Notes: generated by a model not told the origin, from the sequence alone. DNA of 64,000 nt from Candidatus Fukatsuia endosymbiont of Tuberolachnus salignus (GCF_964030845.1 NZ_OZ034983.1:2728001-2792000), one strand, 5' to 3'; shown: positions 8,451 through 17,862, counted from the stretch's first letter. Program-made: numbers and translations.

Positions 8451-9000
8451 AATAGCAGGCTAGCTTAAAATGAAAGCCTATTCAAAATTTAACATCAACC
8501 ACACTGAGTAGTTAAAAAGAGAGATGGAGCATAAACGGGAGAAAAGATTATCGCAAACTTACTCACTATCAAATTTTTCTTACGATAATCTGCTTACTCT
8601 CTTCGTGGTAACAGATAGTGTAGTATGTATATGTCATATAGTGTCACTGTTTGCCTCCATCTGATTGGTGAATACAGAACAAGCCAATATTTAAAATGAG
8701 TTAAAGATTGGTGACACGAAGTCAAAGAAAAAGATAACATGACCGATGTCGACGAAACACATTTCAAACAAGGCTATCTTGGACGTTGGGAGAGTGGATA
8801 ACTTTATGATAGATCAAAAAAGGAACCTTCGTTCAGTGCAAAATAATAGGTCGAAATAAATAAGCAACGTATTGATAAATAATGACTGAAAAGTTGTGTT
8901 TTGTCGTAATTTGTTACCTATTATATAAGCAAAAATATTTTATCTATTTGTTTTTAATGAGTTATTTTATGGCTAGTATTACGTCAATAGGGGAGGTTGG
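8451..9000. other. Noncoding region upstream of hmuV
   Basis: AT-rich with no credible ORF and no obvious Fur box. The part from about 8866 to 8975 resembles the region downstream of fur (about 58585-58690). The ribosome-binding site GGGAGG of hmuV is at its end. Confidence 0.5.
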
Positions 9001-9843
9001 ATGAATAATTTTCTCACATCGGGTACCAACTATTCCTTCTCGAACAACAGCATGTTACTTGAAGCTAAACATCTGCATTACAACATCGGTGATCGTAATC
9101 TGATTAACAATATCTCCTTGCACCTTAATAGTGGAGAGATCGTCGCTATTATCGGAACAAATGGCGCGGGGAAATCCACTTTAATGCGGCTGTTAAGCGG
9201 TTATTTAGTAAGCAATGGCGGCAGCTGCCGTTTGTTGGATAAACCTTTACATGAATGGCATCCTCAACAACTGGCCAAGATTCGTGCGGTAATGAGGCAG
9301 TCTAGTTCGTTAGAATTTCCGTTTACTGTTGAGGAAGTGGTAGCAATGGGGCGCATCCCACACGGCAATCAGCAAATCAAACCATGGATTACGCAACAAA
9401 TGATTGTGCAACAAGTGATGGAACAAACCGGTTGTAGCGCGTTGACACAACGTGATTACCGGCAATTATCGGGGGGCGAGCAGCAACGGGTACAACTGGC
9501 CCGAGCACTAGCCCAACTTTGGTACCCACAGCCCATCCCCTGCTGTTTATTTCTCGACGAACCTACCTCTGCTTTGGATTTGTATCACCAGCAACATACC
9601 TTGCGTCTGCTACGACAGCTAACTCGGCAGCAACCTTTTGCTGTTTGCTGTATCTTACATGACCTCAATCTGGCGGCGCTCTATGCCGATCGGATCCTAT
9701 TACTGCATCAAGGGAAATTAGTTGCATCAGGCACACCGCATAAAGTACTGCGTAGTGACATTCTAACCCGTTGGTATCAAGCTGATTTGGCTGTTTGTCA
9801 TCATCCAGATAGCCAGCTACCCCAGGTATTTTTACGTCAATAA
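9001..9843 (+). CDS. hmuV: Haemin ABC transporter ATP-binding protein
   Basis: 280 residues, close to Yersinia HmuV. It energises haem import through HmuU after delivery by HmuT. Walker A is GTNGAGKST, the signature is LSGGEQQRVQLARAL, Walker B is CCLFLDEPTS and the switch His is in ILHDLNLAALYADRI. The ATG at 9001 follows GGGAGG closely; an internal ATG at 9052 (MLLEAKHLHY) would also fit the family start. The usual neighbours hmuR, hmuS, hmuT and hmuU are absent: upstream is degenerate DNA and downstream is ftnA in opposite orientation. It is therefore an orphan in this window. Confidence 0.92.
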   Translation: MNNFLTSGTNYSFSNNSMLLEAKHLHYNIGDRNLINNISLHLNSGEIVAIIGTNGAGKSTLMRLLSGYLVSNGGSCRLLDKPLHEWHPQQLAKIRAVMRQSSSLEFPFTVEEVVAMGRIPHGNQQIKPWITQQMIVQQVMEQTGCSALTQRDYRQLSGGEQQRVQLARALAQLWYPQPIPCCLFLDEPTSALDLYHQQHTLRLLRQLTRQQPFAVCCILHDLNLAALYADRILLLHQGKLVASGTPHKVLRSDILTRWYQADLAVCHHPDSQLPQVFLRQ

Positions 9844-9876
9844 ACTTAACCTAAAGGTATCTTTATCTTAACAAAA

Positions 9877-10392
9877 TTATTCTGCAGCACGATGCTGCAG
9901 GTTGCTTGCCATATGCTGTAAATCTTTATCAACCAAAAACAACGAGCTACCACTGTCACCAACTAATGTAAATTTATCTACCACAGATTTAAACAGTTTT
10001 TCTTCTTCATGTTGCTCAGCAACATACCATTGTAAAAAATTAAAAGCAGGAAAATCCTTTGTCTTCAACGCGATATTGGCGAGATTGTTAATTTTTTCGG
10101 TGATCTCTTGTTCGTGCGCATAGGTCTGTTTAAAAACATCTTCCAATGAATCAAATTCAACCGGTGGTTCCTTTATTGGTCCTATTAAGGCCAGTGCCCC
10201 AGTGTCACTTAAGTAGTCAAACAAACGTTGCATATGCTTCATCTCTTCTTGAGAATGCGTTTTTAAAAAGGCAGCAGCACCATCAAAACCTTTATAACGA
10301 CACCAAGCACTCATTTGCAAATAAAGATTGGCTGAGTAAAATTCTAAATTTAATTGTTCATTAAGACGTTCTACCATCGCTTTGGCTAGCAT
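9877..10392 (-). CDS. ftnA: Ferritin, iron storage
   Basis: 171 residues, near-identical in layout to E. coli FtnA (~165). It forms a 24-mer shell that oxidises and stores iron. Ferroxidase ligands are visible in LNLEFYSANLYL, SQEEMKHMQRLFDY and YAHEQEITEKI, and the conserved WYVAEQHEEEKLF helix is present. It converges with hmuV (33-bp gap). A Fur box lies ~170 bp upstream of the start; in E. coli Fur activates ftnA from upstream sites. Confidence 0.95.
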   Translation of the reverse strand: MLAKAMVERLNEQLNLEFYSANLYLQMSAWCRYKGFDGAAAFLKTHSQEEMKHMQRLFDYLSDTGALALIGPIKEPPVEFDSLEDVFKQTYAHEQEITEKINNLANIALKTKDFPAFNFLQWYVAEQHEEEKLFKSVVDKFTLVGDSGSSLFLVDKDLQHMASNLQHRAAE

Positions 10393-10560
10393 GATGATTA
10401 CCCTTATTTATCGACAGTGTAAAAATTAATGAATACCATTATGCCAAAATAAAATAAAAATAAAAACATCTGATTTTCATTAATAAAAAAATACTGCTAA
10501 CAATTTGTATTTTGAGATTAAAATATAAAAAAATTATTAAATAAAATTTTAAATCACAAT

Positions 10561-10579
10561 CATAATTATTATCATTATG
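10561..10579 (-). promoter_or_regulatory. Candidate Fur box upstream of ftnA
   Basis: CATAATTATTATCATTATG matches the 19-bp Fur consensus at 15 of 19 positions by hand alignment. It lies between the end of the large effector gene and ftnA, 169 bp from the ftnA start codon. Iron regulation of ftnA is inferred. Confidence 0.6.
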
Positions 10580-10583
10580 ATAT

Positions 10584-13500
10584 TTAATACAAATAAAAGA
10601 TGAATTTTTCCCCCGTTGGCAACCCTGTTAACGTTTGCATCGCCACATTATTAGCCACAGCATATTCATGTATGCTGTAGCGGGCAATTTTTTTGCCCAT
10701 AGGAATAATGGTCATCCCTTTTTCACTGGCGGCGCTAAAAAGCGTTTCAGTGCCATTATTACGCAGTATCTTACGCAATATCGGCGACATCCTCTTGGTG
10801 CGTTGGTAATCATCAATCAGCGATAAAACGAGTTTGGTATTAGGCAGATCCAGAAACAGTGTCGATACCCCCTGCTGTTTCAATGTATCTAGGTGGTGAA
10901 TAATAAACTCAGGGATGCCACTATTTCTTCTCCAATCATCCGCGCGACCCAGCAGTAATCCCTGCCGTTGATCAAGCAGAAGTCTCAGTTGCCCGTTAAT
11001 ATCCGCTTGTTGAGCCAGTTGCTGATTAAGCTGGAGACGCCCTTGCCCTGTGTAATGGCTATCCCAGGTGTTCAAGTCAGCACTGTAAAGACTGTCATAG
11101 CTTTCTTTGATCTGTGTTAACTGTTCTCGCTGTCGCTGGTGTATATAAGTTGGATTACCATGATCCTGTAGATATTTATAATCAGCATCGCTATCAACAC
11201 CAGAATAAGAATCATAATAGGAGAACCACTTCCTTTTTATAGAACGGATGATCTCATATTTTTCTGCTAGAAAAACTAATTCGTCATAACTGTAGCCGAT
11301 GTGCAGCTGTTTCTTGCTACGATCAACCTTGATTTTTTGCAACTCGCCACTTTGCTGATCTTGTCGCAACTGAGAGATAAAATGATCCAACTCTTCTGAA
11401 TTCATGTTTTCCAAAGAGCTATGGAAGGTGGCATTAAACCCTAATTGTTGGTTGGACGGTACCGGCTCAGGAAAACCCCCTAGATTGAGGTAGTGTTCAT
11501 GTTTTATTGCCGCAATGAAAAAAGCCATTAAGGTTGCACGGGAAGAAGAGGGTTCATTATGTACAGATTGATAGATATAGGCTAACCATGCCGGGTCTTT
11601 TGATAGTATGTGGTGCATCTCTGTTTCGAAAGGTGACATTTCTCCAGTAAAGAGAACACGATTGAGTTGGCTATCCAACGTTAATAAGGTGCTATGGCGT
11701 AGAGGATCGCGCTGTTGGCTGAGATAAGCGTGAATTTGCTGTTTCAGTCTAAATGCAATTTCTAACTGGGGGGTGCCCGATGTCTGATGTAATCGATCCA
11801 AGTTATCTTGTATGGATAGTTCAATAAATTGTTTTTTACGTGCCCTTTCGCCTTGTATTGACTCAAGGGAGGTCACCACATGCTGAAACAGATCCGGCGG
11901 CTCCACAGAGTGCGAATGAGATAATTGTTGGGTGTGTTGCTCAAGGACGGCAATGATGGCGGCTGACGTGGCGGGATCTGCCAAGATTCTGGCGGCAGCT
12001 AGTGCTTCATCATAAAGCGAGCTGGGAGGATTCGGCCGGGTTATGGTCGATAATGCCTGTACCATCTCACTATTTCCCTGCCGTATGGCGAGCAGCAAAG
12101 CATTACCTGCCTCATCTTTTGCCTGGTGCTGTAAAAGTACCCTTACCAAACGTGGATCCCCGGATAACACCGCTTCTTCAATTCGTGGACGCTGAGTCAG
12201 TGCATCTTTCTCGTTTGCATCAGCACCCGCAAGCAACAACGCCTCGAGGATCTCCACATTTTTGAATTGTATCGGGTAGGAAAGGACGTGATATCGTCCA
12301 TGATCTTGATAATCCTTGAGTGGATGCAGCAATAACAATTCGGTGACTAACCAGGTACGATTCTTTTCCAAGGCTAAAAATAAAGGATTTTTATGATGAC
12401 CATAATATTTTTGTTCTAGCCCTAATCTTTCTTTTATATTTTCATCATCCGTTTCCGTTTCCGTTGTTCTTAGTAAGAGTGAACGGGTAGTAGCCTCATC
12501 GTCAAATTCAATCGCCGCGATCAATAATTGCTTAAGAGGAGAGTAAAAAGAATCCGCTTCAAACATAGTCGCTTGTTTTTTTATTATCACTATGTTTAAC
12601 AGGAATTCTCTAAAGGGATGATTTCCTTGTCCCCACGCGTTTATTTGCACATGATCGCCACCCCCCTGCTGATTTTGGAACGGATCAAGGTAGCGCTTGA
12701 TATAATCCGCTGACAAAGAAGTCGGTTGACGATGCTGGAAAAATTCGCTGATGGCTTCAGCGGTCATCGGATAAAACACCTCTGGCGGGATTTTTATTAA
12801 CTCGTTATCAGACAGATCCGCAAGAACCGGCAGCAGCGGGTTAATAGGCAATGTCTCAAACCACGCTGGATGACGTTTTGCATACTCAATGCCCAAAGCG
12901 GGCCCCAATTTAACAAATAACTGGTTGAGTTCTGTTTCTGTAATCTGTTTCAGATTGCCAGGAATAACAGTCTGTAACAGTTCTTCACCGTTGAGGGTTA
13001 ACAGCGTCGGGATTACCGGGTTCAGCCTCAAGGGGTTAAGAATAGCCCCGCCATAGGATAGATCAATTAGCCATCCTGGATTGCGTTTTACATATTCGAG
13101 GCTCTGTTGAGGACCTAATTTGGAAAAAAAATCTTTAGCCCTTAAATAACTTATATTTTCAAAAAAATAAGAGTGGACCTGAACCAATTTCTCAATGGGT
13201 AATGTTAATAGAGCCAGTATCAATGGATTGTATCTTAAGCGTTTAAACCATGTCTTCTTATCCCTTACATAATCCATACCACGCTCGCCACCGAGTCTTA
13301 AGAAAAAATTAGCAAGTTGTGGCGTCGTCATGCCGTGCAATAGATCGGTAGTCGTGTTGAACAGTTGATCTTTAGGGAGTGTTAACAGGGCCGGTAATAA
13401 TGGATTGACAGGCAGTTTTTTGAACCATGCGAGATTATTTTTCGCATAATCAATGCCTTTTACACCTAATTTCGCAAATAGCGCGCTAATTTGTTCTTGG

Positions 13501-14963
13501 TTAAATCCGTGGAAGAGAGCAGTGGAGGTAGTCATTATTTGATCGACCGGCCATGCTAAAAAAACCTTTAGTAAAGGATTGCTGCCCAATCGCTTAAACC
13601 ATTCACTGTGCTTGGTGGCATAAAAAACACTGGCTTCCGGCCCCATTTTTGTGAAAAAAGATTCAATTTCTTTGCTATTGGCGCTTGATAAGCTGCGAGG
13701 ATCGATACGGGTGAGAAATTCTGCATCCTGCTCAGAGGCGCCTGCCAAGATACGGATCAATTGTTCCGGCGCTATTCTGTCCACAAGGGCTCTATGTAAA
13801 CCTTTTATATCAGACAAGCTTAATTCAAGCGTTTCAGTGACCTCTTCTGCTGTGATTTCTTTCCAAAAAAGAGTATCGATGCGTTTGATCGTCACTCCTT
13901 TGCCGTCATCTGTCAGCGTCTCTATTGACCAGCCCATCTGTTGTAATTTTTCTGGCGGTAAACTCGCCAGTAATTTTTTAGCGATGTCTATTTGTAATAG
14001 TATCGGCTCGGATCGTAGCTGGTAGCGATAATCTTCAGTTTCTTCAAATAACGAGGCGCTCTCAAGTTCACCATAATTTTTTTCGAGACCCGCTAAGGTG
14101 CCAGGAATAATGTCAGGATCAATAAACCGGTTAGTCTGCCTGTCAATATCTTTATTCAGCAGCATATCCTCAAGATTATCTAGCAAATTTTTCGCTAACT
14201 GATAGGTAATAGCATGGAGCGTTAAGACGCTATTAATCTTTTGCTGACAGGCAAGGAGATCTTCTCGCGTGATATTGATAGGGTCAGTATGTTGGTCCTG
14301 AATGGTAGGGATGCCAAATTGTTCCGCTAATCTATTGACATAGGCATTATGCTGGTGCACCCAGGCCCTTTCACCCAATTGGGTGTTAGGTCCACTATTG
14401 GTACTAATAAATTCTGTTATGGCAGCATGGATGAGAGTTTGTCTGATTTGTTCTACTTTATGCGGCAAGCTGTTGTAGTAACTCTCTAATTGCATTGTTG
14501 CATGTAAGATGTGTGTTTTGGTGCCCTCTGGACAAACAATGACATGCGGAGCGAGATCGTGAATAGCTTCTAATTTTACGTTAAGTGGTGCTCCGCCTTC
14601 TGTTATTAAACTCTCTGTTGTTAAATATTGCACTATCCTTTCTAAACAGTCTTTGGCTTGAAAATAATGATGCCAGGTATTATCTGAATGCTGATCACTG
14701 TTTTCGGAGATCTTGATTTTTAATTTATTAAAGTTATCGGCTACTGTTCTTTTTTTCTCTTCGTCGCTTTCGTGTTGATTATAAAATGCGACAATACTAT
14801 CAATCGCCTGCTGATATTGCTGCTGAAATCGAGGGTAATCCTTTGATGCCATAAAACCAGCAATCGCAGTAGCCTCCTGCCCCCTATAGTGAACGGTAGT
14901 GTCGTTGGCAACGGCTGTATCAGCTGCGGGAGTAACGGTGTCTGTGGCATGAGTATCTGGCAT
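10584..14963 (-). CDS. Giant putative effector: 59-residue repeats plus ankyrin-like repeats
   Basis: 1459 residues from the ATG at 14963, chosen because TTAGGAAAAT precedes it; an upstream in-frame start adds 23 residues without a ribosome-binding site. The N-terminal ~400 residues are helical and unrecognised. Residues ~430-745 hold five repeats of ~59 residues with the core FFxKLGP, then WFKxLxxNPLLxxLLxLP. Residues ~815-980 look like divergent ankyrin repeats (VEILEALLLAGADANEKDAL and LVRVLLQHQAKDEAGNALLL). The C-terminal ~90 residues (IIHHLDTLKQQGVSTLFLDL; SAASEKGMTIIPMG) faintly recall TIKI/ChaN-like toxin domains, but the usual metal-binding motif is absent. No signal peptide or RTX repeats. 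Host-directed function is inferred from size and architecture. Confidence 0.8.
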   Translation of the reverse strand: MPDTHATDTVTPAADTAVANDTTVHYRGQEATAIAGFMASKDYPRFQQQYQQAIDSIVAFYNQHESDEEKKRTVADNFNKLKIKISENSDQHSDNTWHHYFQAKDCLERIVQYLTTESLITEGGAPLNVKLEAIHDLAPHVIVCPEGTKTHILHATMQLESYYNSLPHKVEQIRQTLIHAAITEFISTNSGPNTQLGERAWVHQHNAYVNRLAEQFGIPTIQDQHTDPINITREDLLACQQKINSVLTLHAITYQLAKNLLDNLEDMLLNKDIDRQTNRFIDPDIIPGTLAGLEKNYGELESASLFEETEDYRYQLRSEPILLQIDIAKKLLASLPPEKLQQMGWSIETLTDDGKGVTIKRIDTLFWKEITAEEVTETLELSLSDIKGLHRALVDRIAPEQLIRILAGASEQDAEFLTRIDPRSLSSANSKEIESFFTKMGPEASVFYATKHSEWFKRLGSNPLLKVFLAWPVDQIMTTSTALFHGFNQEQISALFAKLGVKGIDYAKNNLAWFKKLPVNPLLPALLTLPKDQLFNTTTDLLHGMTTPQLANFFLRLGGERGMDYVRDKKTWFKRLRYNPLILALLTLPIEKLVQVHSYFFENISYLRAKDFFSKLGPQQSLEYVKRNPGWLIDLSYGGAILNPLRLNPVIPTLLTLNGEELLQTVIPGNLKQITETELNQLFVKLGPALGIEYAKRHPAWFETLPINPLLPVLADLSDNELIKIPPEVFYPMTAEAISEFFQHRQPTSLSADYIKRYLDPFQNQQGGGDHVQINAWGQGNHPFREFLLNIVIIKKQATMFEADSFYSPLKQLLIAAIEFDDEATTRSLLLRTTETETDDENIKERLGLEQKYYGHHKNPLFLALEKNRTWLVTELLLLHPLKDYQDHGRYHVLSYPIQFKNVEILEALLLAGADANEKDALTQRPRIEEAVLSGDPRLVRVLLQHQAKDEAGNALLLAIRQGNSEMVQALSTITRPNPPSSLYDEALAAARILADPATSAAIIAVLEQHTQQLSHSHSVEPPDLFQHVVTSLESIQGERARKKQFIELSIQDNLDRLHQTSGTPQLEIAFRLKQQIHAYLSQQRDPLRHSTLLTLDSQLNRVLFTGEMSPFETEMHHILSKDPAWLAYIYQSVHNEPSSSRATLMAFFIAAIKHEHYLNLGGFPEPVPSNQQLGFNATFHSSLENMNSEELDHFISQLRQDQQSGELQKIKVDRSKKQLHIGYSYDELVFLAEKYEIIRSIKRKWFSYYDSYSGVDSDADYKYLQDHGNPTYIHQRQREQLTQIKESYDSLYSADLNTWDSHYTGQGRLQLNQQLAQQADINGQLRLLLDQRQGLLLGRADDWRRNSGIPEFIIHHLDTLKQQGVSTLFLDLPNTKLVLSLIDDYQRTKRMSPILRKILRNNGTETLFSAASEKGMTIIPMGKKIARYSIHEYAVANNVAMQTLTGLPTGEKFIFYLY

Positions 14964-15032
14964 AATTATTTTCCTAACAATATTGTTATAAAATAAGGTG
15001 TAAGTAGGGCGACTCGTGATGATCAATGTCAT

Positions 15033-15444
15033 TCAATAATTTTCTTAAGCTAACTGAAAATGATAAGTAATGGCAAAAAAAATATTCTTTTATATTATTA
15101 GTATTATTAATTTATATTACGCCGCCTAGGCAAATGAAATGCACATATGCCTGCAGCCAACAACGCGGCGGCTTCAAAGGCAAAGGGTATAAAGCACTTT
15201 TGTGGTAATATCCGCCCTCTATTAATAATTTCATTTTGGAGCTAAATGAATGCGGATTTCAGGAGTTAATGGATGAAAATGACACTACCTTTTTTCGAAC
15301 GCGCCAGTGTATTGGTAACCTGAGTTCGGGATAAGGAATTGACGTTTATTTTCTCTAACTTTTTGCTCAAGAATAGATAAGTGCCTCGTACTTCAAGACA
15401 ATGATGTTTGCGGACATTATTCATCACGAAATAGCGAGGCACTC
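15033..15444. other. Region upstream of the effector; no supported gene
   Basis: AT-rich stretch next to the effector start (its promoter should lie within 14964-15120), then GC-richer fragments with only very short frames. An inverted repeat around 15381-15443 (GTGCCTCG and CGAGGCAC) frames the start of the IS982 fragment and may be that element's end. Confidence 0.4.
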
Positions 15445-15546
15445 ATGAACGATATTACCGAACTTTATTGCTTACTGGATGATTTTTGCAAAAAATTTGA
15501 GCCAGTACTCAATGCAAAGCTCTTAACGGAGGGCTCCAAGCAGCGG
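15445..15546 (+). pseudogene. IS982-family transposase, 5' fragment
   Basis: 34 codons beginning MNDITELYCLLDDFCKKFEP match the characteristic start of IS982 transposases. The frame is cut by the IS1-like element at 15547; the rest is not found on its other side. Confidence 0.7.
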
Positions 15547-16327
15547 TCATGTATTCAATAGGTTTATTCTCTGTTAGAATTTCTGTTTTTGCAGGATAAT
15601 CGCCGGTGGCAAAAATAGAAGTTCGTTGCCGCTACTGTGGTGAAACGAGTGACGTAAAAAAATAGGGGATAGGAAGTGGCGGACACCCCCTGTTTTCGTT
15701 GCCTGTCCTGCAAATGCACCTTTCAACTGAATTATTCTTATACGGCCTGCAAAGCGGGGATTAAAGAGCAAGTTGTTGATATAGCGATGAATAATTTAGG
15801 TATTCGAGACACTGCAAGCGTGCTATCTATCAGTATTAATGCGGTGATGCGCATTTTAAAAAACTCACCCCCCCGCAATGTAACCAACTTACCCATTGAT
15901 AAAGCTGAAATTAAGATTATCTGTGAAGTGGATGAACAGGGGTCTTTTGTAGCGAACAAAAAAAATCAGCGATGGCTGTGGTATGCCTGGGAGCCCCTAT
16001 TTAAGCGGATCATCGCCCATGTTTTCGGACGACGAGATACCTCAACGCTACAGAGACTCCTTGACCTGTTAGCCCCTTTTCAGGTGGCCTTCTTCTGTAC
16101 AGATAATTTTACGGCTTATTCTATCTTACCTTCTGCCAATCACATCACCGGCAAGCTTTATACGCAAAGGACAGAAAAAAAATTTAACACTGAGAATGCG
16201 ACTTAAACGATTCAATCGTAAAACCATAGATTACTCAAAATCCGAAAAAATGCACGATAAGGTGATTGGCACATTCATTGAAAGGGAATACTACTTTTGA
16301 TACCTTAACAACCTATTGAATACATGA
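15547..16327 (+). mobile_element. IS1-like insertion sequence
   Basis: Ends TCATGTATTCAATAGGTT at 15547 and the exact inverted copy at 16310-16327 (18 bp). Total length 781 bp fits IS1 (~770). No obvious target duplication. Confidence 0.8.
15606..16300 (+). pseudogene. IS1-like transposase, frameshifted and with a nonsense codon
   Basis: InsA-like zinc-finger start (VAKIEVRCRYCGETSDVKK) meets a TAG and then a +1 shift at five C (15686-15690). The main frame then gives CFRCLSCKCTFQLNYSYTAC, the helix-turn-helix and an InsB-like DDE region (CEVDEQGSF; RIIAHVFGRRDT; FFCTDNFTAYS) fused in one frame. A final shift in an A run near 16175-16182 separates the end LKRFNRKTIDYSKSEKMHDK. Not functional as it stands. 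Confidence 0.85.
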
Positions 16328-16623
16328 TCTGAAATAGAGTGCTATACAATTAAATGAAAAATTTAATTAGATTTATTTATATTTAATAGGTGATGATTAA
16401 AGGTATTGTATAATACCAATCCAACCGCTTTTAATCGAAAAAACTCTTCTTTCAAATAGTATATTTACGTTTAGCAATATAATCATGACGTATCTTTACG
16501 TATTAATACAAAGAGACGTTATACGGAATATTTTTGTAACATGCTTGCAAAAAACGCTTATTTAGGGCTGCGCATCACATGGCCTTTTTCTATTTTAGCG
16601 CCTCCCCCCACTGAGAGACGAAA
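16328..16623. other. AT-rich noncoding stretch upstream of the lysis cassette
   Basis: No ORF of note. It presumably contains the promoter of the holin gene; a ribosome-binding purine stretch (GAGAGACGAAA) precedes the holin ATG. Confidence 0.45.
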
Positions 16624-16827
16624 ATGACAATGGAAAAACTGACGACAGGCGCGGCCTATGGTGCTTCTGCCGGTAGCATCCTGAATGGTTTGCTAAACAG
16701 CTACAGCCCGGAACAATGGATCGCCATTGGCGTACTCGCGGGCGTCTCGCTGGCTGTGCTGACGTATTTGACGAATTTATATTTCAAAATTAAAGAAGAT
16801 AAGCGCAAGAGCAGGACAGGCAAATGA
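16624..16827 (+). CDS. Phage 21-type (class II) pinholin
   Basis: 67 residues. Two membrane segments (AAYGASAGSILNGLLN and WIAIGVLAGVSLAVLTYLTN) and the charged tail NLYFKIKEDKRK match the lambdoid phage 21 S family. The N-terminus has two Met codons two apart (MTMEK), recalling the dual-start holin/antiholin arrangement of S21. It depolarises the membrane at the set lysis time and releases the SAR endolysin encoded next, which overlaps it by 4 bp (ATGA). Confidence 0.88.
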   Translation: MTMEKLTTGAAYGASAGSILNGLLNSYSPEQWIAIGVLAGVSLAVLTYLTNLYFKIKEDKRKSRTGK

Positions 16828-17327
16828 GTAAGCTAAGCAAACCCATGCTGGGACTTATTTTGGCAGGAGCGACAGCGACAACCATCCTTGCTCAATTTCT
16901 GCATGAAAAAGAAAGCAATCGGCTGACAGCTTACCGAGACGGCGCGAATGTGTGGACAATTTGCCGCGGTGCGACACGAGTTGATGACAAGCCGGTGAGG
17001 CAAAGCCTGCAACTCAGTGCAAAAAAATGCGAGCAAGTTAACAAATTTGAGGTAGATAAAGCGATCGCCTGGGTAGAACGTCATGTTCAGGTACCGTTAA
17101 GCGACGCCCAGAAAGCCGGTATTGCTTCATTTTGTCCGTATAACATCGGTGCAAGTAAATGCTTCTCGTCGACTTTTTATCGAAAATTGAATGCCGGTGA
17201 CTACCACGGTGCTTGTGCAGAAATCAAACGCTGGCCATTTGATGGCGGTAAAGATTGTCGCATTCGAGCTAATAACTGTGCGGGTCAAGTAATGAGACAA
17301 GCGCAAGAAAGTGAACTCACCTGTTGA
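16824..17327 (+). CDS. SAR endolysin, phage 21 R-like muramidase (GH24)
   Basis: 167 residues. An N-terminal signal-arrest-release segment (MLGLILAGATATTILAQFL) precedes the catalytic E30-D39-T45 triad of the T4-lysozyme family in ESNRLTAYRDGANVWTICRG. It cleaves peptidoglycan after leaving the membrane when the holin triggers. It overlaps the holin start and the Rz frame. Confidence 0.9.
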   Translation: MSKLSKPMLGLILAGATATTILAQFLHEKESNRLTAYRDGANVWTICRGATRVDDKPVRQSLQLSAKKCEQVNKFEVDKAIAWVERHVQVPLSDAQKAGIASFCPYNIGASKCFSSTFYRKLNAGDYHGACAEIKRWPFDGGKDCRIRANNCAGQVMRQAQESELTC

Positions 17328-17746
17328 GGACTCGATGTTTAACCGATTCATTTTTTATCCTGATGAGTCTCATTCTGCTCGTCAGTCTGGTGGCTGTTTA
17401 TTACCATACTGAATCAGCAAAAAAAGACAGCGTCATCAAAACGATAAGGGATGAGCGCGATAACCTCTTTATCACGCTCCAAACAACGCAGAAGCAACAC
17501 CAACAAATAGCCGTGCTCGATAACAAACACACCCGAGAATTAACCGATGGTAAAACTCAGCTCGCTGCCCGCTGTGAAACATTGCCCGACACCCCCACGA
17601 CCACCCGCCTGGATGATGCTACCGGTGTCTGACTTGACGACACCGTTATCAACGATTATTTCCGTCTCCGGGAAGGAATAGCAATTGTCACGCAGCAAAT
17701 TGTGGGCTTGCAGGCGTACATTACCCAGGTTTGTTTGGCTCAATAA
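17324..17746 (+). pseudogene. Rz spanin gene with a premature TGA
   Basis: An N-terminal membrane anchor (ILMSLILLVSLVAVYYH) and coiled-coil periplasmic region are open to a TGA at 17630-17632. In the same frame the sequence continues LDDTVINDYFRLREGIAIVT, then QQIVGLQAYITQ, and ends at 17746. This is the typical Rz C-terminus, so the stop is a nonsense mutation rather than the natural end. The start is uncertain: TTG at 17324 or ATG at 17363. Spanins fuse inner and outer membranes in the last lysis step. Confidence 0.75.
17547..17681 (+). CDS. Rz1-like outer-membrane spanin, nested in Rz
   Basis: 44 codons in the +1 frame inside Rz. The proline-rich stretch CPTPPRPPAWMMLPVSDL and the tail LSTIISVSGKE are hallmarks of Rz1. 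A TAA lies just upstream, so the ATG at 17547 is the only start. The lipobox before the Cys is poor (AVKHC) and the signal segment is short, so lipidation is uncertain. Confidence 0.6.
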   Translation: MVKLSSLPAVKHCPTPPRPPAWMMLPVSDLTTPLSTIISVSGKE

Positions 17747-17862
17747 ATAATCGAAAAGATAACGTTGGGTTACGGTGTTAGCGCCATACGCATTTGAAAT
17801 GCCGAGGGTGAATTCACCCGTAAGCCTTTTCAAAGGGTCGGATTTGAAATCCTACCCTTGAG

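Noticed and set aside
13651..14025. 124-codon plus-strand frame inside the large effector gene
   Set aside because: Antisense to a well-supported coding region and without motifs.
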